A stretch of 64,000 bases of DNA, from NCBI GenBank assembly GCA_024234505.1, contig JACKOD010000006.1:186001-250000 (forward strand). The letters are read 5' to 3'. Position 1 is the stretch's first letter. Every line of letters begins with the position of its first letter. Under the pieces are notes generated by a model. That model ran no database searches and was not told the origin of the DNA. It saw only the letters and a program-made list of their open reading frames with translations. Below, piece by piece: positions 24,756 to 32,100 of the stretch. Both the position numbers and the translations under genes were made by a program. The DNA is from Hahellaceae bacterium (lineage in GTDB: Bacteria > Pseudomonadota > Gammaproteobacteria > Pseudomonadales > Oleiphilaceae).

Positions 24756-24785
24756 TCACTGGACAGCTTTTCACTGGACAGCTTG
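24756..24785. repeat. 15-bp tandem repeat
   Basis: TCACTGGACAGCTT occurs twice at a 15-bp period (24756 and 24771), followed by a broken third copy beginning TCAC. It lies downstream of the sensor kinase gene, between convergent genes. Just upstream, near 24724, is a piece like the GTAG-type repeat at 10842. Confidence 0.7.
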
Positions 24786-24809
24786 TCACGGGAAAGAGAG
24801 TAGCGCGGT

Positions 24810-25070
24810 TCAGTGGTTATGCCCGCAAAATCCTGCACCACAAGGCGACGGACTGCCACAAGGCGGTGCCGGGGGATTTTTCAGGCTTCCGCTTTTCACC
24901 AGATTACCCCCGGTCGCCTGTCGAGATACAGGCACATCAACCGGGGTATCGCCTGGAGAAATTCCGACCCGCTCGCATAACTCTCCCCAGGTATGAATGC
25001 TTTCACTCATGCGGTGGCGAACTTCCAGCGTCTGGCCATTCTCTGCACAATAGTAATCGTAGGTCGGCAT
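24810..25070 (-). CDS. FmdB-like small protein lacking the first zinc-ribbon CxxC
   Basis: An 86-residue protein that begins MPTYDYYC like the FmdB/zinc-ribbon regulatory family. The expected second cysteine of the first pair is replaced (CAENG instead of CxxCG), so the classical zinc ribbon is incomplete. The C-terminus is cysteine-rich (PCGSPSPCGAGFCGHNH) and could bind metal differently. It lies 26 bp downstream of the DUF4442-like gene on the same strand. Function is unknown; the family link is from the N-terminus only. Confidence 0.65.
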   Translation of the reverse strand: MPTYDYYCAENGQTLEVRHRMSESIHTWGELCERVGISPGDTPVDVPVSRQATGGNLVKSGSLKNPPAPPCGSPSPCGAGFCGHNH

Positions 25071-25095
25071 AACTCACCTCATTTCGACAATGATA

Positions 25096-25584
25096 TTAGC
25101 GGCGCTTTGGCGTCCAGGCCCAGATCATTTCCATTACCACCGGTTCTTTACCTTCGGCATCCGTAATTTCAACTTTAACCGATGTCTCGCCTTTTTCTTC
25201 GGTTCGCATTTGCGCCACTTGTGCATCAGTCAACACGGCAACTGCCCGCATATCCCCTTTAGCTCTTTTTACGTAGTCGGCTTTGATGGTTTTAATCACA
25301 GGAACACAAGAATCAGGAACATTCATGCCCACCAGATAGCCGGTGGCCGACTCGGCAATCAGAATATTGGCGACGGCATGAACCGAACCGATGTGGTTTT
25401 GTACCGCCTTTTTGTTCTTAATAGAAATAACGGCACGCTGATTCGTTAGCTCTTCCACGACCACGTTAGATGTACCAGCAAACTTGACCACATTACCAAA
25501 GAAGGTACTCAACGCACGCGAACGTAAAAATTCCGGCAACAGGTTGATTTTACTAACGATTGAATAGAGTTTATTTTCTGCCAT
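25096..25584 (-). CDS. DUF4442-like hotdog-fold thioesterase
   Basis: A protein of 162 residues from ATG 25584 (GGAAG upstream); the frame extends four codons to a TTG. The sequence fits the DUF4442 branch of hotdog-fold acyl-CoA thioesterases, with the central helix segment NHIGSVHAVANILIAESATGY that marks the fold and a C-terminal set of strands. These enzymes hydrolyse acyl-CoA or related thioesters in the cytoplasm. An acyl-CoA-binding protein gene lies divergently about 280 bp away, which suits a role in acyl-CoA handling. Confidence 0.75.
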   Translation of the reverse strand: MAENKLYSIVSKINLLPEFLRSRALSTFFGNVVKFAGTSNVVVEELTNQRAVISIKNKKAVQNHIGSVHAVANILIAESATGYLVGMNVPDSCVPVIKTIKADYVKRAKGDMRAVAVLTDAQVAQMRTEEKGETSVKVEITDAEGKEPVVMEMIWAWTPKRR

Positions 25585-25865
25585 GATGTCTTCCAAAGGT
25601 TATCGGGAGTGGCGGATCAAAAATTTCCGCCAAGCAATTAGGTATTTAATATCGGTCATAACCAATAATCGATGTAAGCTTAACCGATTTTATAAACCAG
25701 CAATACCGTCAGCCAGCCGCTCACGCCCTTTCGAACTCTGTCCCGGATTGTATTGATATTTTTTTCCGGTGGGTTGCTATTTTTAGCCACTGTCCCCCTG
25801 CAGCGATGCAAGTTATAATCCTGCGCGGATTAACCTAACTCACAAAAACATCACAGGGACTAGCT

Positions 25866-26138
25866 ATGAGCGAATTAAAAGCAAAATTTGAAGCCGCCGT
25901 GAATTACGTTCAGAACGCCGAAGGTGACTTTAAACCATCCAACGAATTGAAACTGGAAATGTACGCGCTTTACAAACAAGCCACCGAAGGCGATGTCAGC
26001 GGCAAAAAGCCCGGCATGTTTGACTTTGTCGGCCAGGCGAAATACAACGCGTGGGAAGAACTCAAAGGCATCTCTTCAGACGACGCCATGCAACGTTACA
26101 TCGATAAAATTGAAGGCATGAAAGCCAAGCACGGCTAA
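25866..26138 (+). CDS. acyl-CoA-binding protein
   Basis: A 90-residue ACBP-family protein, full length for the four-helix-bundle domain. The signature ELKLEMYALYKQATEGDV, then FDFVGQAKYNAWEELKG, contains the Lys and Tyr residues that bind the CoA moiety. It binds medium- and long-chain acyl-CoA esters in the cytoplasm, buffering and transporting them. It is scattered in bacteria and more usual in eukaryotes. It diverges from the DUF4442-like thioesterase gene. Confidence 0.93.
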   Translation: MSELKAKFEAAVNYVQNAEGDFKPSNELKLEMYALYKQATEGDVSGKKPGMFDFVGQAKYNAWEELKGISSDDAMQRYIDKIEGMKAKHG

Positions 26139-26303
26139 GACGCCTCATACGCAGGTAACGCATTCAGATGCGTTACCGACGCCCCCCCGACACACTGCCC
26201 GTCTGATTTTTCTGAACTCGAATTAATCTTCTATCTTTGATTCTGTCACGGCCATGTAATAGAATCCGCGGAAAATTATAATAACAACACCAAGGACTCT
26301 CAT

Positions 26304-26609
26304 ATGGAATATGCAGGAACGCTGGATCAAAGCCAGTCCGGCTTGCTAGGCTCAACAGAAAAAGCCCTGAAAAAAACATCGCTTTCCAATCGTACCAGAC
26401 AAATGTATCAACACTGGATTACCCAGTACATTTACTTCTACGATTTAAAAAACCCCGCCGATCTCAACGAAGAAAGCGTAAAGCGCTATCTTGGCTATCT
26501 GGCACAACGGCTTAAATTATCCCGGGCAAAGCTCAATCAGGCCAAAGAAGCACTGGGCTTTCTATACGAGAAGGTGCTTGGTCAGCCATTGGCCACCTTG
26601 ACAGCCTGA
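26304..26609 (+). CDS. stand-alone integrase-type SAM-like (core-binding) domain protein
   Basis: A 101-residue protein resembling only the N-terminal SAM-like DNA-binding domain of tyrosine recombinases, notably of the integron-integrase type (LSNRTRQMYQHWITQYIYFY, then NEESVKRYLGYLAQ and KLNQAKEALGFLYEKVLG). The catalytic domain with R-H-R-Y is absent, and the gene ends with its own stop followed 19 bp later by a strong terminator, so this is not a frameshift visible here. It may be a domesticated DNA-binding protein or an old remnant. No attachment site or recombinase lies nearby. Confidence 0.65.
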   Translation: MEYAGTLDQSQSGLLGSTEKALKKTSLSNRTRQMYQHWITQYIYFYDLKNPADLNEESVKRYLGYLAQRLKLSRAKLNQAKEALGFLYEKVLGQPLATLTA

Positions 26610-26627
26610 CCGGTTGATGCACAAAGC

Positions 26628-26654
26628 AAAAAAGCCCTTAATCGGGCTTTTTTT
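26628..26654 (+). terminator. terminator after the SAM-like gene
   Basis: AAAAAAGCCC, a 6-base loop, then GGGCTTTTTTT: a stem flanked by an A-run and a T-run, so it can act in both directions. It ends the gene at 26304. Confidence 0.9.
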
Positions 26655-26757
26655 GATGAAAAACGTCGAACCAGAACAATCGCGTGTCAGGAGGGGAAGT
26701 AGCGAGGGGCGTCCCCACCCCGATTGCCGAGCCACCTTAGCCGATAGCCGAACCGCC

Positions 26758-27183
26758 CTAGCGAGCGGTGGTATTGAAGTTAAACTCTTGATAATTCCGG
26801 TTTGCCGGTGGTTCAATCACATAGTTCCCGGTAAATGTCTGCCCAGGCACAGAACGCTCGTTCTGGAAAATGATGGTGGCAGGAATTTCGTGACGCCCCA
26901 GATCCGTCTGTTTATCCAAAGGCTCAGCAAGGGTACGCTCCTGATAGGCAGGAATACTTTCAGCCGAACTGACCGGACCCGCACTCGTTGCTTCCAGACC
27001 CCCTTCAATAACCGCAGCCGCCAGCTCATCCTGATCCGCTGCCTTCAGGCGAATGGTATCAATAGTACTTTTCTCTTTGTGTTTAAAGTGTTCCGGCGAG
27101 CCTGCAGTCTCGGCCCATACAGGCGATATCACACCCAGACCGCAACACGAAACCAGCGCAATACATAGAATCTTATTTTTCAT
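26758..27183 (-). CDS. hypothetical periplasmic protein
   Basis: A protein of 141 residues from ATG 27183 with a signal peptide (about 1-24, ending SPVWAET). The mature chain is polar, with no cysteines or recognisable domain; its last 60 residues (IPATIIFQNERSVPG, then NYVIEPPANR) look beta-rich. Family unrecognised. It stands alone between a terminator and an empty region, with an AGGG ribosome-binding site somewhat distant (11 bases). Confidence 0.55.
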   Translation of the reverse strand: MKNKILCIALVSCCGLGVISPVWAETAGSPEHFKHKEKSTIDTIRLKAADQDELAAAVIEGGLEATSAGPVSSAESIPAYQERTLAEPLDKQTDLGRHEIPATIIFQNERSVPGQTFTGNYVIEPPANRNYQEFNFNTTAR

Positions 27184-27622
27184 GGTTCGACATCCCTTTA
27201 AATAACCCACGCTAACATTGAGAGCGCCCGAGGGAAAAGCAGTATGACCCTATCAGCGCTGTCGATCAATTTATGCTACAAATATGGCACATCCGTTCAC
27301 TAAAAAACGGAACTTGTAGATTATTTTATAGTCAACTGCACCCTGTCAGGAATATTCCGCTCATTTCTGTGAGGTGTATCACTTTTACTCGCACCACTTG
27401 CCTTGTCTGGATGCCACGTTAATTGTCTGGATACTACGTTAAAAGAGTTGCTCGGTACTGACTCCGCGAATAAATCCCCCAACGGCAAAGAACACATTGC
27501 AAATGCTGGTACGCCGCCTTTTAATAATGGAAAATCTGTTCCCATACACGACAACGGGGCAGACCACACGATCTGCGCATGAAATTTACCGGATTATTTT
27601 GTTTAAGTATTGACACAAACCT
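27184..27622. other. intergenic region with a short tandem repeat
   Basis: These 439 bases between the hypothetical gene and greB hold no convincing gene; an open frame on the minus strand (27321-27569) lacks a ribosome-binding site and family resemblance. The recognisable structure is the 20-bp tandem repeat at 27403-27442. The greB promoter should lie in the right-hand part, which is AT-rich. Confidence 0.5.
27403..27442. repeat. 20-bp tandem duplication
   Basis: TTGTCTGGATGCCACGTTAA is followed at once by TTGTCTGGATACTACGTTAA, 18 of 20 identical. It lies about 180 bp upstream of greB. Confidence 0.75.
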
Positions 27623-28117
27623 ATGAAAACAAATCTCGTTACTCGCGAAGGCCACGAAAGCTTAAAAGCAGAACTGGATTTTCTCTGGCGAAAAGAACGC
27701 CCTGAAGTTACCCAAAAAGTGAATTGGGCTGCCAGTTTGGGCGACCGTTCCGAAAATGCCGACTATCAGTACAATAAAAAGCGCCTTCGTGAAATCGATC
27801 GTCGAGTACGTTATTTGCGAAAGCGCCTGGAGGATATTCGGGTCGTAGATTATGACCCTTGCCAGGACGGCAAGGTTTTTTTTGGTGCCTGGGTAAAGCT
27901 TGTCGACATCGACGGGAATTCACTGCAATTCAGAATTGTCGGGCCAGATGAAATCTACGGACGAAACGATTACGTATCCATTGATGCCCCAATAGCTCGC
28001 GCCAGTTTAAAAAAGGAAGTCGATGACGAAGTCTTTGTAAAAACCCCCGTCAGCGAGAAAACCTGGTTCGTTGAAAAAGTCTGGTATCACACTTCGCCCC
28101 CCGGTGAAGGTGTTTGA
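27623..28117 (+). CDS. greB: transcription elongation factor GreB
   Basis: A 164-residue GreA/GreB-family factor that rescues backtracked RNA polymerase by stimulating transcript cleavage. The N-terminal coiled coil carries the acidic tip (GDRSENADYQYNKKR) whose Asp/Glu residues enter the active centre, and IDRRVRYLRKRLED is typical of GreB rather than GreA. The C-terminal FKBP-like domain is complete. The gene ends just before modA, whose possible TTG start overlaps its stop. Confidence 0.93.
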   Translation: MKTNLVTREGHESLKAELDFLWRKERPEVTQKVNWAASLGDRSENADYQYNKKRLREIDRRVRYLRKRLEDIRVVDYDPCQDGKVFFGAWVKLVDIDGNSLQFRIVGPDEIYGRNDYVSIDAPIARASLKKEVDDEVFVKTPVSEKTWFVEKVWYHTSPPGEGV

Positions 28118-28128
28118 GGCGCGTGAAA

Positions 28129-28881
28129 ATGCAGTTGCTACCCGTTATCTGCCTGGTTCTGTCAGGTTTGCTGGCCCGGCCTCTTTGGGCAGACCCCGTC
28201 CGCATTGCTGTTGCATCAAACTTTACCCTCCCAATGAAGCAACTCGTCGCCGACTATGAAAAGACCACAGGCAATAAGGTATCGATGTCGTTTGGTTCAT
28301 CCGGAAAGTTTTACGCCCAGATTATGAATGGCGCCCCCTTCCAGGTTTTTTTTTCTGCCGATCAGGCTAAACCCCAAGCCCTTGAACGAGCCAATATGAT
28401 CGTGCCGAACAGTCGATTTACCTACGCCATCGGCGCACTCGCGCTGTGGTCTGCACAACCCGGTTTTATCGATACCCAGCTTTATACCCTCCGGCAAGGC
28501 AACTTCAGAAAAATCGCATTGGCCAACCCCAAACTGGCTCCCTACGGGGCGGCGGCCGCAGAAGTTCTGGCCAAACTCAACCTCGTTGACGCTACCCGAG
28601 CCAAATGGGTTCAGGGTGAAAACATTGCTCAAACATACCAGTTTGTCAGTACAGGCAATGCAGAACTGGGGTTTGTCGCATTGTCACAAATAATGTCTCA
28701 CGGGAACGTGGATCGGGGGTCTTCATGGGTCGTTCCCGCTGAGTTATACCAGCCTATCAAACAGGATGCGGTACTGTTGAACAATGGTGCTCACAGTCCG
28801 GGCGCCCAAGCCTTGCTAGCCTTTATTCGAAGCGAACAGGCGCGTAGTGTTATCGAATCCTACGGATATCAAACCCCATGA
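28129..28881 (+). CDS. modA: molybdate ABC transporter substrate-binding protein ModA
   Basis: A periplasmic molybdate-binding protein of 250 residues when started at ATG 28129, which has GAGG nine bases upstream; a TTG at 28114 overlapping the greB stop is an alternative. A signal peptide ends near RPLWADP. The mature start RIAVASNFTLPMK and the FGSSGKFYAQIMNGAPFQVFFSAD segment contain the Ser residues that hold the oxyanion. It feeds ModBC. Its stop overlaps modB (ATGA). No modE regulator is present nearby. Confidence 0.94.
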   Translation: MQLLPVICLVLSGLLARPLWADPVRIAVASNFTLPMKQLVADYEKTTGNKVSMSFGSSGKFYAQIMNGAPFQVFFSADQAKPQALERANMIVPNSRFTYAIGALALWSAQPGFIDTQLYTLRQGNFRKIALANPKLAPYGAAAAEVLAKLNLVDATRAKWVQGENIAQTYQFVSTGNAELGFVALSQIMSHGNVDRGSSWVVPAELYQPIKQDAVLLNNGAHSPGAQALLAFIRSEQARSVIESYGYQTP

Positions 28882-29570
28882 GTTTTTCTGAGGCTGATCT
28901 CGCAGCCCTCTGGTTGACCTTGCGTCTTGCCAGCTCGGTGACCTTCGTCCTTTTGCTGCTGGGCACGCCGATCGCCTGGTGGTTGGCCAGAACAAATTCC
29001 TGGTGGAAAGGCCCGGTGGCGTCTGTCGTTGCGCTCCCCCTTGTGTTGCCGCCCACCGTATTGGGCTTTTACCTTCTTATGCTGATGGGCCCTCAGGGTG
29101 TTATCGGGCAGTTTACGCAATCACTCGGTCTGGGCACGCTTCCTTTTACCTTCTGGGGCCTGGTGGTCGCGTCGGTACTCTACTCCATGCCTTTTGTCGT
29201 TCAGCCCATTCAGAATGCCATTGAAGCACTGGGAAATCGCCCCCTTGAAGTCGCCGCCACCCTTCGCGCGGGTCCTTGGGATCGCTTCTTTTCCATCGTG
29301 CTTCCGTTAGCCCGACCGGGATTTATTACGGCTGCCGTACTGGGCTTTGCTCATACGGTGGGTGAATTTGGCGTAGTTCTCATGATCGGAGGCAACATTC
29401 CCGGTGAAACCCGCGTTGTCTCGGTTCAGATCTATGATCACGTCGAAGCGTTGGACTATGGACAGGCCCACACACTCTCGTTACTGATGATCGCATTTTC
29501 GTTTCTGGTACTGCTCGGGCTGTACGGGCTGCAGCGAAAACAGGCATCGCCAATGGGCAAGGAACACTAA
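28878..29570 (+). CDS. modB: molybdate ABC transporter permease ModB
   Basis: A 230-residue inner-membrane permease of the binding-protein-dependent type, with about five or six membrane helices and the EAA-like cytoplasmic loop that contacts ModC (LEVAATLRAGPWDRFFSIVLPLARPG). It starts within the modA stop (ATGA) and is followed at once by modC, so the three are translationally linked. It forms the molybdate channel; molybdenum supplies molybdopterin enzymes. Confidence 0.94.
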   Translation: MSFSEADLAALWLTLRLASSVTFVLLLLGTPIAWWLARTNSWWKGPVASVVALPLVLPPTVLGFYLLMLMGPQGVIGQFTQSLGLGTLPFTFWGLVVASVLYSMPFVVQPIQNAIEALGNRPLEVAATLRAGPWDRFFSIVLPLARPGFITAAVLGFAHTVGEFGVVLMIGGNIPGETRVVSVQIYDHVEALDYGQAHTLSLLMIAFSFLVLLGLYGLQRKQASPMGKEH

Positions 29571-30704
29571 GTGGCTACCACAATCCACCAGAACGCTGTC
29601 GAACAAGACACCGCCCCCCAGAAAATTCAGGCAAGGTTTATCCTCAAACGATCGGACACCCCACGCAATACCTTCGAACTGGATGTCAATCTGACGCTTC
29701 CTGGCGGTGGTGTTACGGCCCTGTTCGGGGCTTCCGGATCAGGTAAAACAACCTTGCTTCGCTGCATTGCCGGACTGGAAAAACCATCTCAAGGATTCTT
29801 GAGCATCAATGGCCAGTCATGGCAGAGCGCGACACATTGTTTGCCTACGCATAGACGACCATTAGGTTACGTTTTTCAGGAAGCCAGTCTGTTTCCACAC
29901 CTCACCGCCAAAGGAAACCTCGCTTACGCTATCAAACGCACCCATGCCCCTTTACCCGCCGATTTGTACGACAAAGTCGTCTCGGTGATGGGCATAGAAA
30001 CCATTCTGAACCAGCGCCCCAGCCAGTTATCCGGCGGAGAACGGCAGCGTGTTGCCATCGCCCGCGCCCTGTTGATTCAACCAGGCGTGCTATTAATGGA
30101 CGAGCCTCTTGCGGCACTGGACACTGCGCGCAAGCAGGAGATTCTGCCGTATCTGGAACAACTGCCGGCATTGTTCGATATTCCGATAATTTATGTCAGT
30201 CATTCGCTAGACGAAGTCGCTCGCCTGGCCGATCACATGGTCGTACTGGAGCAAGGCAAAGTGGCCGCACAGGGGTCGCTCACGGAAGTGTTTTCCCGTA
30301 TCGACTTACCTTCCCGTTTTGGCGATCAGACCGGCGTAGTGCTCAAGGGAATCGTAACCGAGCGAGATGCACACTGGCACTTGAGTCGTCTTTCCTTTGC
30401 CAGCGGCGATCTCTGGGTAAGCGACAGCGGTGACGAGGTGGGACAGCCCTTGCGTATTCGCATTTTAGCGCGCGATGTCAGTATCGCCTTGTCACACCAT
30501 GAGGACAGCAGTATTACCAACCGGATATTGGCCGAAATCACCGAAATAGCACCAGATCTGGATGAGGCCATGGTACTGATACGCTTGAAGGTTGGCACCG
30601 ACTATCTCATCGCACGTCTGACAAAACGCTCTGTCGCGCACTTGCAATTGGCTATTGGTCAAAAGGTTTGGGCTCAGGTCAAATCCGTTGCGCTGGTCAG
30701 ATAA
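29571..30704 (+). CDS. modC: molybdate ABC transporter ATP-binding protein ModC
   Basis: A 377-residue ATPase starting at GTG 29571, immediately after the modB stop. Walker A (GASGSGKTT), the ABC signature (LSGGERQR), Walker B (VLLMDEPL) and the H-loop are intact in residues about 40-240. A C-terminal TOBE domain (about 300-375) binds molybdate and can regulate transport. An N-terminal extension of about 25 residues precedes the usual start of the domain; an internal start is possible, but none is clearly better. Confidence 0.94.
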   Translation: MATTIHQNAVEQDTAPQKIQARFILKRSDTPRNTFELDVNLTLPGGGVTALFGASGSGKTTLLRCIAGLEKPSQGFLSINGQSWQSATHCLPTHRRPLGYVFQEASLFPHLTAKGNLAYAIKRTHAPLPADLYDKVVSVMGIETILNQRPSQLSGGERQRVAIARALLIQPGVLLMDEPLAALDTARKQEILPYLEQLPALFDIPIIYVSHSLDEVARLADHMVVLEQGKVAAQGSLTEVFSRIDLPSRFGDQTGVVLKGIVTERDAHWHLSRLSFASGDLWVSDSGDEVGQPLRIRILARDVSIALSHHEDSSITNRILAEITEIAPDLDEAMVLIRLKVGTDYLIARLTKRSVAHLQLAIGQKVWAQVKSVALVR

Positions 30705-30978
30705 TCGCTGACCGAACCGTGCGATATTATCCGGCCCAGACCGTTTTGTGCCTGAGTCGGTTCCTAAAAAATCACATAAATTGTGATCCACCCCAGAAAA
30801 ACCAGATCCAGACCCAAACGCCGCACCCTTACGTCAAAATGGTCAACCGCCAAACAAAGAGGCATACGTACTATGGCGCCAAAAGATAAGCATTTCTCTA
30901 AAAACGCATAGAAGACACTAGGCGCTGCACCGCGACGACGGGTTGCGCCATTGACCAGAAATTTAAGGAGTCGCCACG

Positions 30979-32097
30979 ATGACTATTCGATATTCAAAAT
31001 TAATGAAGTTTTTCCGTATCGCACTCGTCGCGACCACGCTGCTCCCACTATGGGCGCAGGCCTCTCAGGATGGCTTGCGTGAACGTGTTTACGATCAATC
31101 TTTGCCCCTGAAAGAACGTATCACGGCCATGCAGGAACTAACCGGTCTGAAACCGGATGCCAAGCGGGTATACCGCATCTGTATCTGGGATATTTTCGGT
31201 CGATCCGGGCCCATTTTTTCTGCCGCGCTGCAACAACAACCGAAAATCATGCAGTTCGGTATTAACGTGGAAATGGTTCCTTACACCAGCGAGTCCATCA
31301 TGGTGGAAGAGTTAAAATCAGGCACCTGTGACGCCGGTCTGATGAGTGGTTTGCGGGCACGTCTGTTCAATAAGTACACCGGCACGCTGGACTCGATTGG
31401 CGGCTTCCCAGAAAAGGATCAAATGCGTCTGGCATTCAAATTGATGGCAGATTCGCGAAGCGCCGACCATATGGTCAGTGGTGAGTATGTGGTGATGGGA
31501 ATCGCCCCTGGCGGCGCGGCCCACGTGTTCGTCAATGACCGTGCGATCAATACGCTGGCGAAAGCCTCCGGTAAACGCGTCGTCGTATTAGACTACGACC
31601 CGACGCAGGCTCGCATGATTGCGGGAGTAGGTGCCACCCCGGTGGTAGCGGATATTGTGAATGCTCCCAACATGTTCAATACCGGCGTGGTGGATGTACT
31701 GGCCGCCCCATTGGCCGGGTATGAAGTTCTGGAGCTCAACAAGGGACTGTCGCCCAACGGTGGCATCATTGACCTGCCGCTAACCCATATAAGCATGCAG
31801 CTCATCGGCCGTAGCCAGGTGATACCCAATGAGCTGGCCCAGTTCGTTCGCGAAGCCTTCTACGAAGGTTTTGACCAGATTATCGAACGCGTAGAGGCGG
31901 AAGAGCATCGGGTTCCGGACAAGTGGTGGATCACCGTACCACCGCAAGATCGTGCGGAATATGAAAAGCTGATGCAACAAGCCCGACTGCAATTGCGTGA
32001 CGAGGGGTACTACAGTGGCGAAATGCTTAGCCTGCAACGAAAAATTCGCTGTCGCACCGACAGTAGCCGTGAAGAATGCACCAACATGGTCGAGTAA
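30979..32097 (+). CDS. TRAP-like solute-binding protein (AdeT1/2-like, DUF6091 type), locus 1
   Basis: A 372-residue exported protein with a strong AAGGAG site and signal peptide (about 1-29, ending LWAQASQD). It belongs to the family often annotated as putative solute-binding protein or AdeT1/2-like. It is clearly paralogous to the two proteins of locus 2: the same CIWDIFGRSGPIF-type first strand, the same GTCDAGLMSG-type core and the same tail with IRC and a later EC pair. It differs by an extra segment of about 35 residues after the signal (LRERVYDQSLPLKERI). The permease gene follows 3 bp later. The transported solute is unknown. Confidence 0.8.
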   Translation: MTIRYSKLMKFFRIALVATTLLPLWAQASQDGLRERVYDQSLPLKERITAMQELTGLKPDAKRVYRICIWDIFGRSGPIFSAALQQQPKIMQFGINVEMVPYTSESIMVEELKSGTCDAGLMSGLRARLFNKYTGTLDSIGGFPEKDQMRLAFKLMADSRSADHMVSGEYVVMGIAPGGAAHVFVNDRAINTLAKASGKRVVVLDYDPTQARMIAGVGATPVVADIVNAPNMFNTGVVDVLAAPLAGYEVLELNKGLSPNGGIIDLPLTHISMQLIGRSQVIPNELAQFVREAFYEGFDQIIERVEAEEHRVPDKWWITVPPQDRAEYEKLMQQARLQLRDEGYYSGEMLSLQRKIRCRTDSSREECTNMVE

Positions 32098-32100
32098 ATC

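Noticed and set aside
27321..27569. Minus-strand open frame of 82 codons
   Set aside because: No ribosome-binding site, no recognisable domain, composition like non-coding DNA, and it contains the tandem repeat.
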